The notes beneath the pieces are model-generated. The model ran no database searches, was not told where the DNA came from, and saw only the letters and a list, made by a program, of their open reading frames with translations. A stretch of 64,000 bases of DNA from Desulfobacteraceae bacterium (GTDB lineage Bacteria; Desulfobacterota; Desulfobacteria; Desulfobacterales; Desulfosalsimonadaceae), in NCBI GenBank assembly GCA_011389515.1, contig JAABUA010000009.1:1-64000 (forward strand), written 5' to 3'. This document shows positions 8,257-17,577 of this stretch, piece by piece. Position numbers and translations under genes: made by a program. The first letter of the stretch is position 1. Each line of letters starts with the position of its first letter.

Positions 8257-8574
8257 CTGCGTCTTTCACTGTGTTCTTCCGCGCCCCTGCCCCTTCCGTT
8301 CCCCCCATCAACGTTATGGCTCATCCATAACCGGAATCTGTTGGAACTTCCATTTGCAGATTTCAAAAAAAACTGATATCGTTATCCTATTTGGCACAAT
8401 CATTAGAATCCTAAATAGGTTCTACTCCCTCGCCTTTGAATCGTTTTCATATGGTGCGTATCGATAATTACAGATTTTGAGAACAGCAGGTTGTCCGACC
8501 AAAACGGAAGATCAGCCGGCATGACGGGCTGATAAACATGCGACCGGAATTTTTCTGCCAGGAAGGGATATGCC

Positions 8575-9426
8575 ATGACGGACAAGATTTCTGAAATTAC
8601 GGATCACGTTACTGCAAAAGACGGAACCAGGCTGCTTTACAGACAGCATCCCGTTGAAAACGAACGGGCCGGAATCCTCATTGTACACGGCCTTGGCGAA
8701 CATAGCGGGCGGTATGCGCGTTTAACGGAAAATCTTACCTCCGCCGGCTTTTCGGTGTTTTCATACGATCACCGGGGGCACGGCCAAAGCCAGGGAAAAC
8801 ATGGCCATATTGCAAACTTTCAGGAATACATCGATGATCTTACGATGATGCTTGACATGTCCCGCAAAACACTTTCAGGCAGGGCTCCTTTTTTCGTTCT
8901 CGGCCATTCCATGGGAGGGCTGATTGCCCTGAATTTCGCACAACACAACAATGAAAAAATAGACGGCCTCATTATATCTTGCCCGGGCCTGGCGCCCGCT
9001 GTAAAACCGCCGGGGGCCAAGGTGGCGGCCGCCCGCCTGTTGTCAGTGATACTGCCGTCCTTTTCCTTTGACAACGAACTCGATGTTCAGTTTTTAAGCC
9101 ATGACCAAAAGGTCGTTGATGCGTACGTCGCCGACCCCCTTGTTCACAGGCGCATTACGGCAAGATGGGGTATCGAATTCATGAAAACCGCCGAACAGAC
9201 CCTGCATGATGCCCCGCTTTTACAGGTTCCCGTCCTGATGCAGGTTGCAGGAGATGACCGGCTTACCAACCCGGAAACGTCCAGAACCTTTTTCAAAAAT
9301 GCTGCATCGGAGGACAAAACGCTCCGGTTTTACGATGAGATGTACCACGAGATATACAATGAAAAAGAAATCTACCGAAAACAGGTGATCGCGGATCTGG
9401 AAGGCTGGCTTGACGATCACGGTTAA
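8575..9426 (+). CDS. Alpha/beta hydrolase, monoacylglycerol-lipase/lysophospholipase-like
   Basis: A 283-residue serine hydrolase. Visible are the oxyanion-hole HGLGEHSGRY (residues 38-47), the nucleophile elbow GHSMGG (S112), an acid in VAGDDRLTNP near 228 and the His in MYHEIYNE near 257. The order and the SYDHRGHGQS motif match the monoglyceride lipase (Hydrolase_4) group, which releases fatty acid from monoacylglycerol or lysophospholipid. There is no signal peptide, so it is cytoplasmic. AGGAAGGG precedes the ATG. The AI-2E-like permease gene follows 36 bp later on the same strand. The natural substrate is not determined. Confidence 0.88.
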   Translation: MTDKISEITDHVTAKDGTRLLYRQHPVENERAGILIVHGLGEHSGRYARLTENLTSAGFSVFSYDHRGHGQSQGKHGHIANFQEYIDDLTMMLDMSRKTLSGRAPFFVLGHSMGGLIALNFAQHNNEKIDGLIISCPGLAPAVKPPGAKVAAARLLSVILPSFSFDNELDVQFLSHDQKVVDAYVADPLVHRRITARWGIEFMKTAEQTLHDAPLLQVPVLMQVAGDDRLTNPETSRTFFKNAASEDKTLRFYDEMYHEIYNEKEIYRKQVIADLEGWLDDHG

Positions 9427-9462
9427 CAATCGCATACCTTTTCGATCATCAGGGCAACGCAT

Positions 9463-10548
9463 ATGATCAAAATGCTGCAGAACTGGTTTAACCAGTACTT
9501 CTCACATCCACAGGTGGTTACCCTGTGGCTTATCCTTATCGGCGGCTTTCTTGTGGTGATCCTGCTGGGAAATATGCTTCAACCGGTATTTCTTGCGCTC
9601 ATCATTGCCTATGTGCTGGAGGGTTTTGTCTCCATCCTTACAAGAATCCGGATACCCAGGTTCATTGCCGTTTTTGTTACATTTTTATTCTTTCTCGCCG
9701 TTCTCTTTCTGTTGATCATCGGCATTTTTCCGTTGATGTCCCAGCAGATTGGCGAACTGATTCATGATCTGCCGACCTACGTGTCCAATGCGCAGAAGCA
9801 ACTCCTGCTGCTTCCCGAAAGATACCCGGAATATGTCTCAGAAATCCAGATACGCCAGCTTTTTGAAGTCATTCGCACGGAGTTGACAAAGGTAGGCCAA
9901 AACGTGCTGATGCTTACGGTTGCATCCCTGCGCAACTTGATTTCCCTTCTCATATACCTTGTTCTGGTTCCCTTTCTCGTTTTGTTCTTCCTTAAGGACA
10001 AGGATATGATTCTGGCCTGGGGAGAAAAATTGCTCCCCAAAAACCTTGAACTGTCTACAGAGGTCTGGAGCGAAGCAAACCATCAGGTGGCCAACTTTAT
10101 ACGCGGCAAGATGCTTGAAATCTTGATCGTGTGGGTGGCTACCTTTATCACCTTTTTGCTGCTTGAATTAAATTATGCAATGCTTCTTTCCTTTTTCGTC
10201 GGCATATCTGTTCTTGTTCCGTACATCGGCGCTACCGTAATGACCATTCCCGTCGCCCTCGTTGCCTTTTTTCAATGGCACGTCGGAACCGAGTTCATTT
10301 ATGTCATGATCGCCTATGGCATTATCCAGGTTATCGACGGAAACATACTTGTGCCACTGCTTCTTTCCGAAGTGGTCAATCTGCATCCGGTCGCCATTAT
10401 TGTAGCCGTATTGCTATTTGGGGGGCTGTGGGGGATCTGGGGTTTATTCCTGGCCATACCCCTGGCAACCCTCGTCCATGCGGTAATGAAAGCCTGGCTG
10501 AAAAGCTACAGAGCGATTCCGGAAGGTGAAAATCAGCATCAGCTATAA
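9463..10548 (+). CDS. AI-2E transporter family (PerM/UPF0118) inner-membrane protein
   Basis: A 361-residue polytopic membrane protein. Hydrophobic helices span roughly residues 18-55 and 65-90, then comes a soluble central segment (about 100-145), and then further helices to 350. The late segment SFFVGISVLVPYIGATVMT and the GIIQVIDGNILVPLLLSE region are hallmarks of the AI-2E/PerM family. Some members export autoinducer-2 or act as Na+(Li+)/H+ antiporters, but most have no assigned substrate, and none is claimed here. An AGGG motif lies 9 bases upstream of the ATG. It follows the hydrolase gene and precedes thyX with only 35 bp between. Confidence 0.85.
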   Translation: MIKMLQNWFNQYFSHPQVVTLWLILIGGFLVVILLGNMLQPVFLALIIAYVLEGFVSILTRIRIPRFIAVFVTFLFFLAVLFLLIIGIFPLMSQQIGELIHDLPTYVSNAQKQLLLLPERYPEYVSEIQIRQLFEVIRTELTKVGQNVLMLTVASLRNLISLLIYLVLVPFLVLFFLKDKDMILAWGEKLLPKNLELSTEVWSEANHQVANFIRGKMLEILIVWVATFITFLLLELNYAMLLSFFVGISVLVPYIGATVMTIPVALVAFFQWHVGTEFIYVMIAYGIIQVIDGNILVPLLLSEVVNLHPVAIIVAVLLFGGLWGIWGLFLAIPLATLVHAVMKAWLKSYRAIPEGENQHQL

Positions 10549-10583
10549 ACAACCAAACACAAGCAACGGACGGGAGGATATCC

Positions 10584-11387
10584 ATGCGACCGATAGAAAC
10601 GCCCACAGTATACCTGGTTGCTAAAACCATGCTCGAGCCGGACGGACTCAACGCTTATCTCCAAGATATCGGCAGTCCGGACTGGAGGCCGGACCCGTCG
10701 GTTTCCGACAGTGAGAACCTGGTCGAAGCAGGGGGCAGAATGTGCTACCGGAGTTGGCAGCCGTATGATCCGGAAAAGCCCGAAGCAACGAACCCCAACG
10801 TCACAACCGTAAGACAGGGCAATGATACCTATATCGCCAATGTGCTGAAAAGCGGCCACGGCTCGGTTCTTGAACATGCCTCCCTGACATTTATCTGCAG
10901 AAACGTATCCCGCGTTTTTACCCACGAACTCGTGCGACATCGGGCCGGGATGGCTTACAGCCAGGAAAGCCTGCGCTATGTTCGCCTGGATGACATACCG
11001 TTCTGGGTGCCGGATTCCGCAAAAACAAATAAGCAGGCGGAAAGCAAAATAAGAGAGGTCGTCGATTTTCTGGAAAACACCCAAAAAGAGCTCTCTGCCA
11101 TTTTCGGCCTGGCGGATATTTCCGATTTCTCGACCAAGAAACAGTTGACCTCCATGTTCAGGCGCCTTGCTCCCATCGGGCTGGGTACAACCATCATGGT
11201 AACCGGAAACCTTCGGTCATGGCGGCATATTATTGAAATGCGAACATCCCCTCATGCAGAGGAAGAAATCCGCATCGTCACGGGGAAAATTGCCGAAATA
11301 TGCAAGAACCACTTCCCCAATGCCTTTCAAGACATGATGTTTGACGAGCCTACGGGAAGCTGGACCTTCGGGAACAGCAAGGTGTAA
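10584..11387 (+). CDS. thyX: Flavin-dependent thymidylate synthase ThyX
   Basis: A 267-residue protein that methylates dUMP to dTMP using methylene-tetrahydrofolate, FAD and NADPH. The ThyX signature is present around residue 120: RHRAGMAYSQESLRY. The canonical motif is RHR-x7-S, and here there are eight residues between RHR and the second Ser of the motif, a one-residue-longer form. The HGSVLEHASLTF strand (FAD site) and RSWRHIIEMRTSPHAEEEIR near the C-terminus are also typical. GGGAGGAT lies upstream of the ATG. The gene is followed after 13 bp by a zinc-type dehydrogenase. No thyA is in the window, which fits an anaerobe relying on ThyX but cannot be concluded from one window. Confidence 0.92.
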   Translation: MRPIETPTVYLVAKTMLEPDGLNAYLQDIGSPDWRPDPSVSDSENLVEAGGRMCYRSWQPYDPEKPEATNPNVTTVRQGNDTYIANVLKSGHGSVLEHASLTFICRNVSRVFTHELVRHRAGMAYSQESLRYVRLDDIPFWVPDSAKTNKQAESKIREVVDFLENTQKELSAIFGLADISDFSTKKQLTSMFRRLAPIGLGTTIMVTGNLRSWRHIIEMRTSPHAEEEIRIVTGKIAEICKNHFPNAFQDMMFDEPTGSWTFGNSKV

Positions 11388-11400
11388 CGGGTGCCTGCAG

Positions 11401-12381
11401 ATGAAGGCGATCCGCTTTGAAAACCAGACGATTGTGACTGTTGATGAACCGATTCCCGACCTGCAGCCCGGAGAGGCCTTGGTGCGGGTCTTAGTGGCGG
11501 GGATTTGCGCGACCGACATCGCCCTTTTTTATGGCTATGCCGACTTTACAGGCATACCCGGCCACGAGTTTACCGGTATTGTGGAAGAATGCCCGGATCG
11601 CCCGGAACTGACAGGAAAAAAAGTTGTGGCGGATATTAATTTCGGGTGCGGCGCCTGTGCCAGCGAAAAGCACTGCCCAAGCCGCCGGGTCCTGGGAATT
11701 CGCGGGAAAAACGGTGCTTTTGCGGAGTATTGCGCCATTCCGGCAAAAAACCTTTACACCATAGCCGCGTCCATTGATACGAGTCACGCGGTTTTCGCAG
11801 AGCCTCTCGCTGCCGCCCTTCAGATTGCCCGGCAGGTCCGAATTGGGCGAGAAAGTCGCATTGCCGTGCTTGGTGACGGCTGCCTGGGGATTCTCTGTGC
11901 TTTGGGGCTGAAGCAATATGCCGAAAACATCGTATTGCTTGGACGCCACCCTGAAAAACTGGCTATCGCTGAAAAGCAGACCGTAAAAACACATCTCATA
12001 AACGTGCATTCCTCGCCGGAAAAAGTTGCATTTCTGCTGGGAACGTTCGATATTACAATCGATGCCACGGGAAATTCGGAAGGCGCCGGTTGGTGCATCC
12101 CCCTGACGCGCCCCGAAGGAACGGTTGTGATAAAAACAACCACACCTGAAAAATCAACCATCGACATGGCGGCAGTTGTGGTAAACGAGCTCACCATCAT
12201 CGGTTCCCGGTGCGGTGACATTGCCCTTTCCCTGGATTTTCTTCAAAACAGGCGAATCGATGTTGCGCCGCTCATCGATGCCGTATATCCGTTTTCCGCG
12301 TTTACCGAGGCATTTGCACGCGCCTGTGAAAAAGGAAGCCTAAAGGTGTTGATCGATTTTTCGAGTATGTCTGCGGCTTGA
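11401..12381 (+). CDS. Zinc-type medium-chain alcohol dehydrogenase
   Basis: A 326-residue MDR-family oxidoreductase. Catalytic-zinc ligands are visible as C36 (GICATDIALF) and H55/E56 (GIPGHEFTG). A Rossmann motif, AVLGDGCLGILCA, occurs near residues 155-166. The structural-zinc loop is abbreviated to C83, C86 and C92, so only three of the usual four cysteines are present. The ATG at 11401 starts at the conserved MKAIRFEN; a longer in-frame start at 11341 would overlap thyX and is less likely. The final codons (SSMSAA and stop) are made from repeat element C, so the native C-terminus has probably been replaced. The substrate is unknown; sorbitol/threonine-dehydrogenase-like is the nearest description. 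Confidence 0.85.
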   Translation: MKAIRFENQTIVTVDEPIPDLQPGEALVRVLVAGICATDIALFYGYADFTGIPGHEFTGIVEECPDRPELTGKKVVADINFGCGACASEKHCPSRRVLGIRGKNGAFAEYCAIPAKNLYTIAASIDTSHAVFAEPLAAALQIARQVRIGRESRIAVLGDGCLGILCALGLKQYAENIVLLGRHPEKLAIAEKQTVKTHLINVHSSPEKVAFLLGTFDITIDATGNSEGAGWCIPLTRPEGTVVIKTTTPEKSTIDMAAVVVNELTIIGSRCGDIALSLDFLQNRRIDVAPLIDAVYPFSAFTEAFARACEKGSLKVLIDFSSMSAA

Positions 12382-12395
12382 AACAAGACGCCGCC
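12361..12395 (-). repeat. Repeat element C, copy 1 (partial)
   Basis: About 35 bp closely matching, in reverse orientation, the core of the copies at 47586 and 56034 (GGCGGCGTCTTGTTTCAA and CCGCAGACATACTCGA). It contains the stop codon of the upstream dehydrogenase and ends 2 bp before the stop of the convergent AsmA-like gene. Confidence 0.7.
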
Positions 12396-12397
12396 TT

Positions 12398-15300
12398 CTA
12401 ATCAAATATCCTGCGCATCGTATCTTTAAGCTCTTTCTCAAGGGGTTTTCTTTCCTTTGTGTCCGTTTCCCCGTCGGTTTTTTCGCTCTCCCTGGGGGAA
12501 AGCCGATCCAAAACCCGGTCCTGCAGCTGCTGCTGCAATTCTTCTTTGCCCCGTTCCTTTAACTGATCGGCAACCGCAGAAGCATCTACCTCAAATCTGG
12601 GCGACCACAATGTGCCGCCCACTTTCAGAGGAATAAGAGCCCATCCATCGCTGCCGCGGGAAAGAGCGGATACCAGGTCTCTGCCACCGATACCCGATGC
12701 GAGGTTTTGGGACAAGCGCATATCCAGTGAAAGATTAACAGATCCGTCCAGTCCGATGGTGCCCACGGGGGACATGCGGACGTCATCGCTTACAAGGCTG
12801 GAATCCAGATCGAATTTTCCATCCTTCAGATTCATATTTCCTTTCAAAGAATCAAAATTCAGCACTTCCAGGCTTTCCGTACCCAAAAAGCTCGATAAGC
12901 CACCGGCAAGACCGGAACCTGTCAGCCTTCCGTTCGTTACATTCATATCCGCATTGGATGTGAGCGAGCGGCTGATGCTGCCCCAACCGGTGCCTTCCCC
13001 TTTCAGATCGGCATTCAGGAAAAAGGTCCCGTAAACGGAATTGGCAGCTGCGGGGAACAAGGCATTTAAAAGATATTCCGCCTGCGTTCCCTGAACGGAT
13101 ATATCTGCTGTATAGGAAAGCGGCTTGCGATCAAGTTTTGCTTCCGCCTTTCCTGCAATGGTTCCGCCGGCGATGTTGCCCCTGATATGGTTGACCGTAA
13201 ACACGTTATCCTTGAGCAGGTATTGAAGATCAAAGTTATCAATGGACAGACCTTTGAAAACAGCCTTTGCAACCCGAACATCCCCTTTCACATCCAGGGG
13301 TAGATCAAAAGGACCTGGTTCTTCAGGAGTCCCGGTCGTATCCCCGGGAGGCGGTGCGGGCGTTTGCTCTTCAGCACCCAAAGAGGCAAGAAGCCTGTCA
13401 ATATCCAATATGTCGGCGGTAAGGGTGTGCTGTATGCGTTTAATTTCCCCCATAAGGTTCTCCGCAGTCAGGCTCAGGCGCAACGGGGAGCCGGCAAGAT
13501 CGATGACAAGGTTGTCGGATGCAGCGCCGTCCTTAATGATACGAATGCTGCCGCTGACTTCAGGAGTTAGTTCATTGATTGTAACACCTGCTTTTTCTAA
13601 GGTGATTTCTCCTTTTTCGACAATTGCTTCCGGTTTGTCCGGTGATCCCTTCAAATGAAACTGCGCGCTGATGTTTCCGGCGGGACGCATTTCCAATACT
13701 GGCGTCACAAGATTTTGGGGAGCCGCTGCAACAATGTCTGACAGGGATATCCTCGGCAGAAGGGCCATGATATCCATTTGGGGCGCCTCCCTGAAAGACA
13801 GGATGCTCCCCTTCGCGGACAGCAGAATCCCGTTGATGTCCGCCTCTGCTTTGGAAATGGTTATGTTTTCGGAAACCAGGTCCACGCCGACGTCGTAATC
13901 AAGAGAAACGCGGCCGTTTTCAATACGCGCGTCAGGCAGGTCATTGGGCAGAAAATCAATCTCACTGATGAATATCCGCCCCGCTGAATCCACAACCTGT
14001 TCTGTTGCATCCGCCCGCAAATCCACGTTTAGTTTCATTGAACCCAGCTTTCCTGGAAAATCCTCGGGGGCAAGCGCCATAAACGGGGTGACATCCAGAT
14101 CCTTTATATTTGCCGCCGCAACAACGTGCCTGGTCCCGGGGTTTATGGTACCGTCCAGTGTAACCGGGGCGTTGTTCAGGCTTGCGGAAACTTCGAATAT
14201 ATATTCACCGGGATCTCCGGAACCCTGGTTGTTCTTCGCAACGTTTATTGCGCCGGTGATTTCAGGGGCCAGGTTATTTATTTCGGCACGGACTTTCTCC
14301 AGGGTGATCTCGGCTTTTTGAAGAAGCTCCTCCGGCATTTCAGGCGAGCCTTTCAAGTGAACGTCCGCACCGATACGTCCTGATGGACGCATTTCAAGCA
14401 CCGGCTCCACTATCTTTTGGGGAACAGCAGCGACAATATCCGCCAGGGAAATCATCGGCAAACGTGCGGTTATGTCAAGCGCCGGGGACTCGCCGTAAGA
14501 AAGAACACTCCCTGCCGTGGCCAGCAATATTCCGTTTATATCCGCATCCGCCTTGGAAATGATAATATTTTGAGAAACAAGATCCACAGCGACATCATAG
14601 TCAATGGAAAAGCGGCCATTTTCGACATGCGCATCCGGCATATCGTGAAGCAGAAGATCAATTCCGCCTATGGATATTTGTCCTGCTGAATCCACCGCCT
14701 CGGCGGTGGCATCGGCCCGGATATCCATGCTGATCGTCATGGAGGAGAGTTCTCCGGGGAAATCCTCCGGCGCATATGCCATAAACGGTGCCACATCCAG
14801 ATCCTGAATACGGGCAGTCGCAATGACATGCTGCGTCAAGGGGTTTACCGTTCCCGCCAAACGGACCGGGGCATTGTTTATTTTTGCAGAAACATCAAAG
14901 GGAAAAGGCCTCTCCGGGGAAACGCCGTCCAAGGCTACGGAAAGATCTGTCAGCTGGTACTCCCGGCCGACCATCCGGTCCATGAAAACGAGCTTCCCGC
15001 CGGAAATAGAGATCTCGTTGACCAGCAAACCAATGGGAAGTCCTTCTGTCTCTTCCACCGGGGTGTCTTCCGTGCTGTCAACCGGCGCGGGGTCTTCATC
15101 GTCGGCAGACGGATCTACAGCCAGAAGATCGCTGAAGTTAAATTCACCGTTTTCATAGCGCTCTACCCGTATGCTCGGCGAAATCAGCCTTATTTCATCG
15201 ACGATGACCATGCGGCGAAGCAGGGGCCAGATCCTGTATCGCAAAACCAGCGATTGCGCACTGACAAAATCTTCCTCGTCGTCTAAGGAACCAATTTTGA

Positions 15301-15508
15301 AATCGGAGATGACAATGCCGGAGAAAAGCCGAACATCAACATCACCGATGGTAACCTGCCGGTTGTTCAACTGTTCCTCTGCCCGGGGAACGACAACCTG
15401 GCGAACCCTTTCAGGGGTAATGAGGATTTTTGCGGCGACCATCAGGCCGACAACCGCCACGACCAGAATCACCACCAGAACACCAATGATCTTTATAAGC
15501 TTTTTCAT
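12398..15508 (-). CDS. AsmA family protein (large envelope protein) with an internal tandem duplication
   Basis: A 1036-residue protein with one N-terminal transmembrane anchor (residues 7-28). The rest is periplasmic and beta-rich, with the family's Asp/Gly-rich repeats, and AsmA-type C-terminal features at about 780-960. AsmA/TamB/YhdP-like proteins are thought to bridge inner and outer membrane and help phospholipid transport. An internal duplication is obvious: residues about 207-420 recur at about 441-655 with a 234-residue period. Compare APEDFPG at 246 and 480, and DSAGQISIGGIDLL with DSAGRIFISEIDFL. A linker rich in D, E, P and T spans 131-156. It is monocistronic and convergent with the dehydrogenase. 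The C-terminal 60 residues are charged and may be a cytosolic or coiled tail. Confidence 0.85.
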   Translation of the reverse strand: MKKLIKIIGVLVVILVVAVVGLMVAAKILITPERVRQVVVPRAEEQLNNRQVTIGDVDVRLFSGIVISDFKIGSLDDEEDFVSAQSLVLRYRIWPLLRRMVIVDEIRLISPSIRVERYENGEFNFSDLLAVDPSADDEDPAPVDSTEDTPVEETEGLPIGLLVNEISISGGKLVFMDRMVGREYQLTDLSVALDGVSPERPFPFDVSAKINNAPVRLAGTVNPLTQHVIATARIQDLDVAPFMAYAPEDFPGELSSMTISMDIRADATAEAVDSAGQISIGGIDLLLHDMPDAHVENGRFSIDYDVAVDLVSQNIIISKADADINGILLATAGSVLSYGESPALDITARLPMISLADIVAAVPQKIVEPVLEMRPSGRIGADVHLKGSPEMPEELLQKAEITLEKVRAEINNLAPEITGAINVAKNNQGSGDPGEYIFEVSASLNNAPVTLDGTINPGTRHVVAAANIKDLDVTPFMALAPEDFPGKLGSMKLNVDLRADATEQVVDSAGRIFISEIDFLPNDLPDARIENGRVSLDYDVGVDLVSENITISKAEADINGILLSAKGSILSFREAPQMDIMALLPRISLSDIVAAAPQNLVTPVLEMRPAGNISAQFHLKGSPDKPEAIVEKGEITLEKAGVTINELTPEVSGSIRIIKDGAASDNLVIDLAGSPLRLSLTAENLMGEIKRIQHTLTADILDIDRLLASLGAEEQTPAPPPGDTTGTPEEPGPFDLPLDVKGDVRVAKAVFKGLSIDNFDLQYLLKDNVFTVNHIRGNIAGGTIAGKAEAKLDRKPLSYTADISVQGTQAEYLLNALFPAAANSVYGTFFLNADLKGEGTGWGSISRSLTSNADMNVTNGRLTGSGLAGGLSSFLGTESLEVLNFDSLKGNMNLKDGKFDLDSSLVSDDVRMSPVGTIGLDGSVNLSLDMRLSQNLASGIGGRDLVSALSRGSDGWALIPLKVGGTLWSPRFEVDASAVADQLKERGKEELQQQLQDRVLDRLSPRESEKTDGETDTKERKPLEKELKDTMRRIFD

Positions 15509-15587
15509 CTCCTGACTTTCCCTTCACCGCAATGAAAAATACATATGGCCAACGAATCGATTCAGGACTTGTACAATTCTTTGCATT

Positions 15588-15678
15588 TATCAATAGACAT
15601 AATGATCATGAGGACTTCGTAGGGGCACCCCTTGCGGGTGCCCTGATTCCGGGCACCCGCAAGGGGTGCCCCTACGGG
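15588..15678 (+). repeat. Palindromic element B, copy 1
   Basis: A perfect hairpin at 15619-15675 has 25-bp arms (GTAGGGGCACCCCTTGCGGG and onward) and a 7-base loop. It is preceded by TTTGCATTTATCAATAGACA, which also flanks copy 2 at 19369-19468 in reverse orientation. It lies in a 351-bp gap between the AsmA gene and arfB in which I see no gene. Confidence 0.8.
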
Positions 15679-15859
15679 CCCACATTAAATTCGGATTTCG
15701 CCCCACCGGCTTCTTAAAATTCCGTTTTTTCGAAATCGGTTTTTTCAAATCCACAGAACACGACATCTTTCTTAACATATGATCAAATATTACCGTCAAT
15801 TTGTTAAAAAGCAAGCGTTTGCGATAAAAATCACACCCCATAACAAGTCAACGCCGGAA

Positions 15860-16282
15860 TCATAGAGATGCCGGATCGACTTTTCTGCGGTTCGACTTGA
15901 TCCTGGACCGCTTCGTTTTCTTGTCCATCCGTCGCTGTCTTGCCTGAAAACCCGGTTTTGATGGTTTTCGCTGTTTCGTCCTTGCAGTGGCCTCCCTGAT
16001 CAGAAGGGTTAGCCGCCTGACGGCTTCTTCGCGATTGGCTTCAAGGCTCTTGTAGCGCATGGACTTGATAACAATCACGCCGGATTTAGTTACACGCTGG
16101 TCTTTTATGGACAAGAGACGCGTTTTGTATTCATCGGGCAGTGAGGAGGCGTTTATGTCAAATCGCAAATGTATTGCGGTAGAAGATTTGTTGACATTCT
16201 GCCCACCCGGTCCTTTTGCGCCAATGGCGGAAAACGCGATCTCGCTGTCCGGAATCTGTATGTTATCCGTAATCGTAAGCAT
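15860..16282 (-). CDS. arfB: Peptidyl-tRNA hydrolase ArfB (YaeJ), ribosome rescue
   Basis: A 140-residue class-I release-factor-like protein. The GGQ motif occurs in KGPGGQNVNKSSTA (G26-G27-Q28), the residues that trigger peptidyl-tRNA hydrolysis. The C-terminal tail is very basic (KQRKPSKPGF, KKTKRSRIKSNRRK), matching the ArfB helix that enters the empty mRNA channel of stalled ribosomes. The length matches the family and excludes RF1/RF2, because codon-recognition domains are missing. A hairpin at 16308-16338 separates it from the upstream GGDEF gene, so it probably has its own promoter. Confidence 0.93.
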   Translation of the reverse strand: MLTITDNIQIPDSEIAFSAIGAKGPGGQNVNKSSTAIHLRFDINASSLPDEYKTRLLSIKDQRVTKSGVIVIKSMRYKSLEANREEAVRRLTLLIREATARTKQRKPSKPGFQARQRRMDKKTKRSRIKSNRRKVDPASL

Positions 16283-16307
16283 GATAAAAAAAATATTCCT
16301 GAAATAG

Positions 16308-16338
16308 AAAGCGCCGGCCTGGCAAGGCCGACGCTTTT
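16308..16338 (-). terminator. Hairpin terminator after the GGDEF gene
   Basis: A 13-bp stem, AAAGCGCCGGCCT against AGGCCGACGCTTT, with one mismatch and a 4-base loop. It sits about 50 bp past the stop of the minus-strand GGDEF gene and upstream of arfB. The following bases on the minus strand are only moderately T-rich. Confidence 0.55.
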
Positions 16339-16389
16339 GATGATAATGCGATGAAGAACCCGGAGCGGTCGTTAAAACCGCCGGTTTTA

Positions 16390-17577
16390 TCAGGAAGCCC
16401 TGATTTTGTATACCAGCGCTTTCCCCTCGTCCCGTGACGGCTTATTGTAGAGTTCTCGGGACTCCTTCAGCCTCTTGTAGGCAGTTTGCAGCAACTGCCC
16501 GGCATTTTCAATATTTTTTTCATCGATCGATGCAATGCCGTAATGCAATGACAACCGAAATCGTATACCTTCATTGTCAAACGGATTTTCATCTAAATAA
16601 TCCTGCACCCGACTTGCAAGTACCACCGGCATGTCCCCCCTTGCCCCGGGAAATATCAGGGCGAACTCATCGCCTGTGAACCGGGCGGCGATATCTTCGG
16701 GGCGAATCATGGACAAAATGATTTCCGCCGTGTACTGAACGGCCCTGTCGCCATAATCATGGCCATACAGTTCGTTCAGGCCGTTAAAGCCGTCAAGATC
16801 CATAAAAAGTACCGAAAGGCCCTTTCCGTTGCGCAATGACCGGCCAAAGTTCCGGTTCAGTTCGGCCATCAGGGCTTTGCGGTTTAACAGACCCGTAAGC
16901 GAATCATGATGGTTCAGGTACAGCAACTTTTCATGGACGGAAATTTTTGAAAACAACGAAGAAACCTGCAGCATGAAGTGTTCGATCAGGCTTGCATCCA
17001 TATCCGGAGAAAACCGGTTGGAAACAAAATGACCGAAGTTCATGGATCCCACAAGCACACCGTCGATGTAAAGCGGCATGATCGCCATGGAACGAATTGT
17101 AAAATTGTTATTTTTGGGAAAAAACGGAATATACGGAGATGTGTAATTGCAGATGAAGAGGGGATTGCAGCCCTTTTTAAAAAAACTTTCAAAATGTGCC
17201 GCCCCAATAAAGGCCACGTTTTTATCAATGTTTTCCCGTTCCATGGCCCGTGCGCTTATGCTTGCCAACGGGCTTCCCTCAATTATGGTGAGCCACACGT
17301 ACGGCGCTTGAAATAATTTTTTTATGTCCGGCAGCACAGATGTGAGAAATTCATCCACCGTAAACACGGAAAGCATTTTCGCTTCAACACCGCGGCAATT
17401 ATGGTGGTAGTCTTCATAAACCCTTGTTAATTTAACTATATTTTCAAAATCATTATTCTTTATGATTTTCAAAATTTCTGCACCGTTCATCCGGCATGGT
17501 TCGCCATTATTACGCTTGATGCATTCGTATTCTTCAACAAATTTTTTAATGCGGCTATCAGCGGGCTCGTCTTTCAT
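16390..17577 (-). CDS. GAF-like sensor with GGDEF domain (putative diguanylate cyclase)
   Basis: A 395-residue protein. Residues about 65-215 look like a GAF-type sensor (IRSMAIMPLYIDGVLVGSMNFGH). Residues 220-380 are a GGDEF domain, with DSLTGLLNRKAL at 225, the metal-binding FMDLDGFNGLNELYGHDYGD segment and the active-site loop RFTGDEFALIF. The first Gly of GGDEF is Thr (TGDEF, 301-305). The catalytic D-E-F is kept, so activity is plausible but not certain. The RxxD inhibitory site five residues upstream of the loop is not clear. AGAGGTG precedes the ATG. The product c-di-GMP would affect attachment or motility, and the sensed signal is unknown. Confidence 0.85.
   Translation of the reverse strand: MKDEPADSRIKKFVEEYECIKRNNGEPCRMNGAEILKIIKNNDFENIVKLTRVYEDYHHNCRGVEAKMLSVFTVDEFLTSVLPDIKKLFQAPYVWLTIIEGSPLASISARAMERENIDKNVAFIGAAHFESFFKKGCNPLFICNYTSPYIPFFPKNNNFTIRSMAIMPLYIDGVLVGSMNFGHFVSNRFSPDMDASLIEHFMLQVSSLFSKISVHEKLLYLNHHDSLTGLLNRKALMAELNRNFGRSLRNGKGLSVLFMDLDGFNGLNELYGHDYGDRAVQYTAEIILSMIRPEDIAARFTGDEFALIFPGARGDMPVVLASRVQDYLDENPFDNEGIRFRLSLHYGIASIDEKNIENAGQLLQTAYKRLKESRELYNKPSRDEGKALVYKIRAS

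Noticed and set aside
8389-8406. Possible sigma54 site (TTGGCAC followed by TTAGA)
   Set aside because: The invariant GC of the -12 element is missing and no activator gene is nearby.
15619-15675. CRISPR repeat or intrinsic terminator
   Set aside because: Only two dispersed copies in opposite orientation, with no regularly spaced spacers, and no T-run after the hairpin; it fits a REP-like repeat better.
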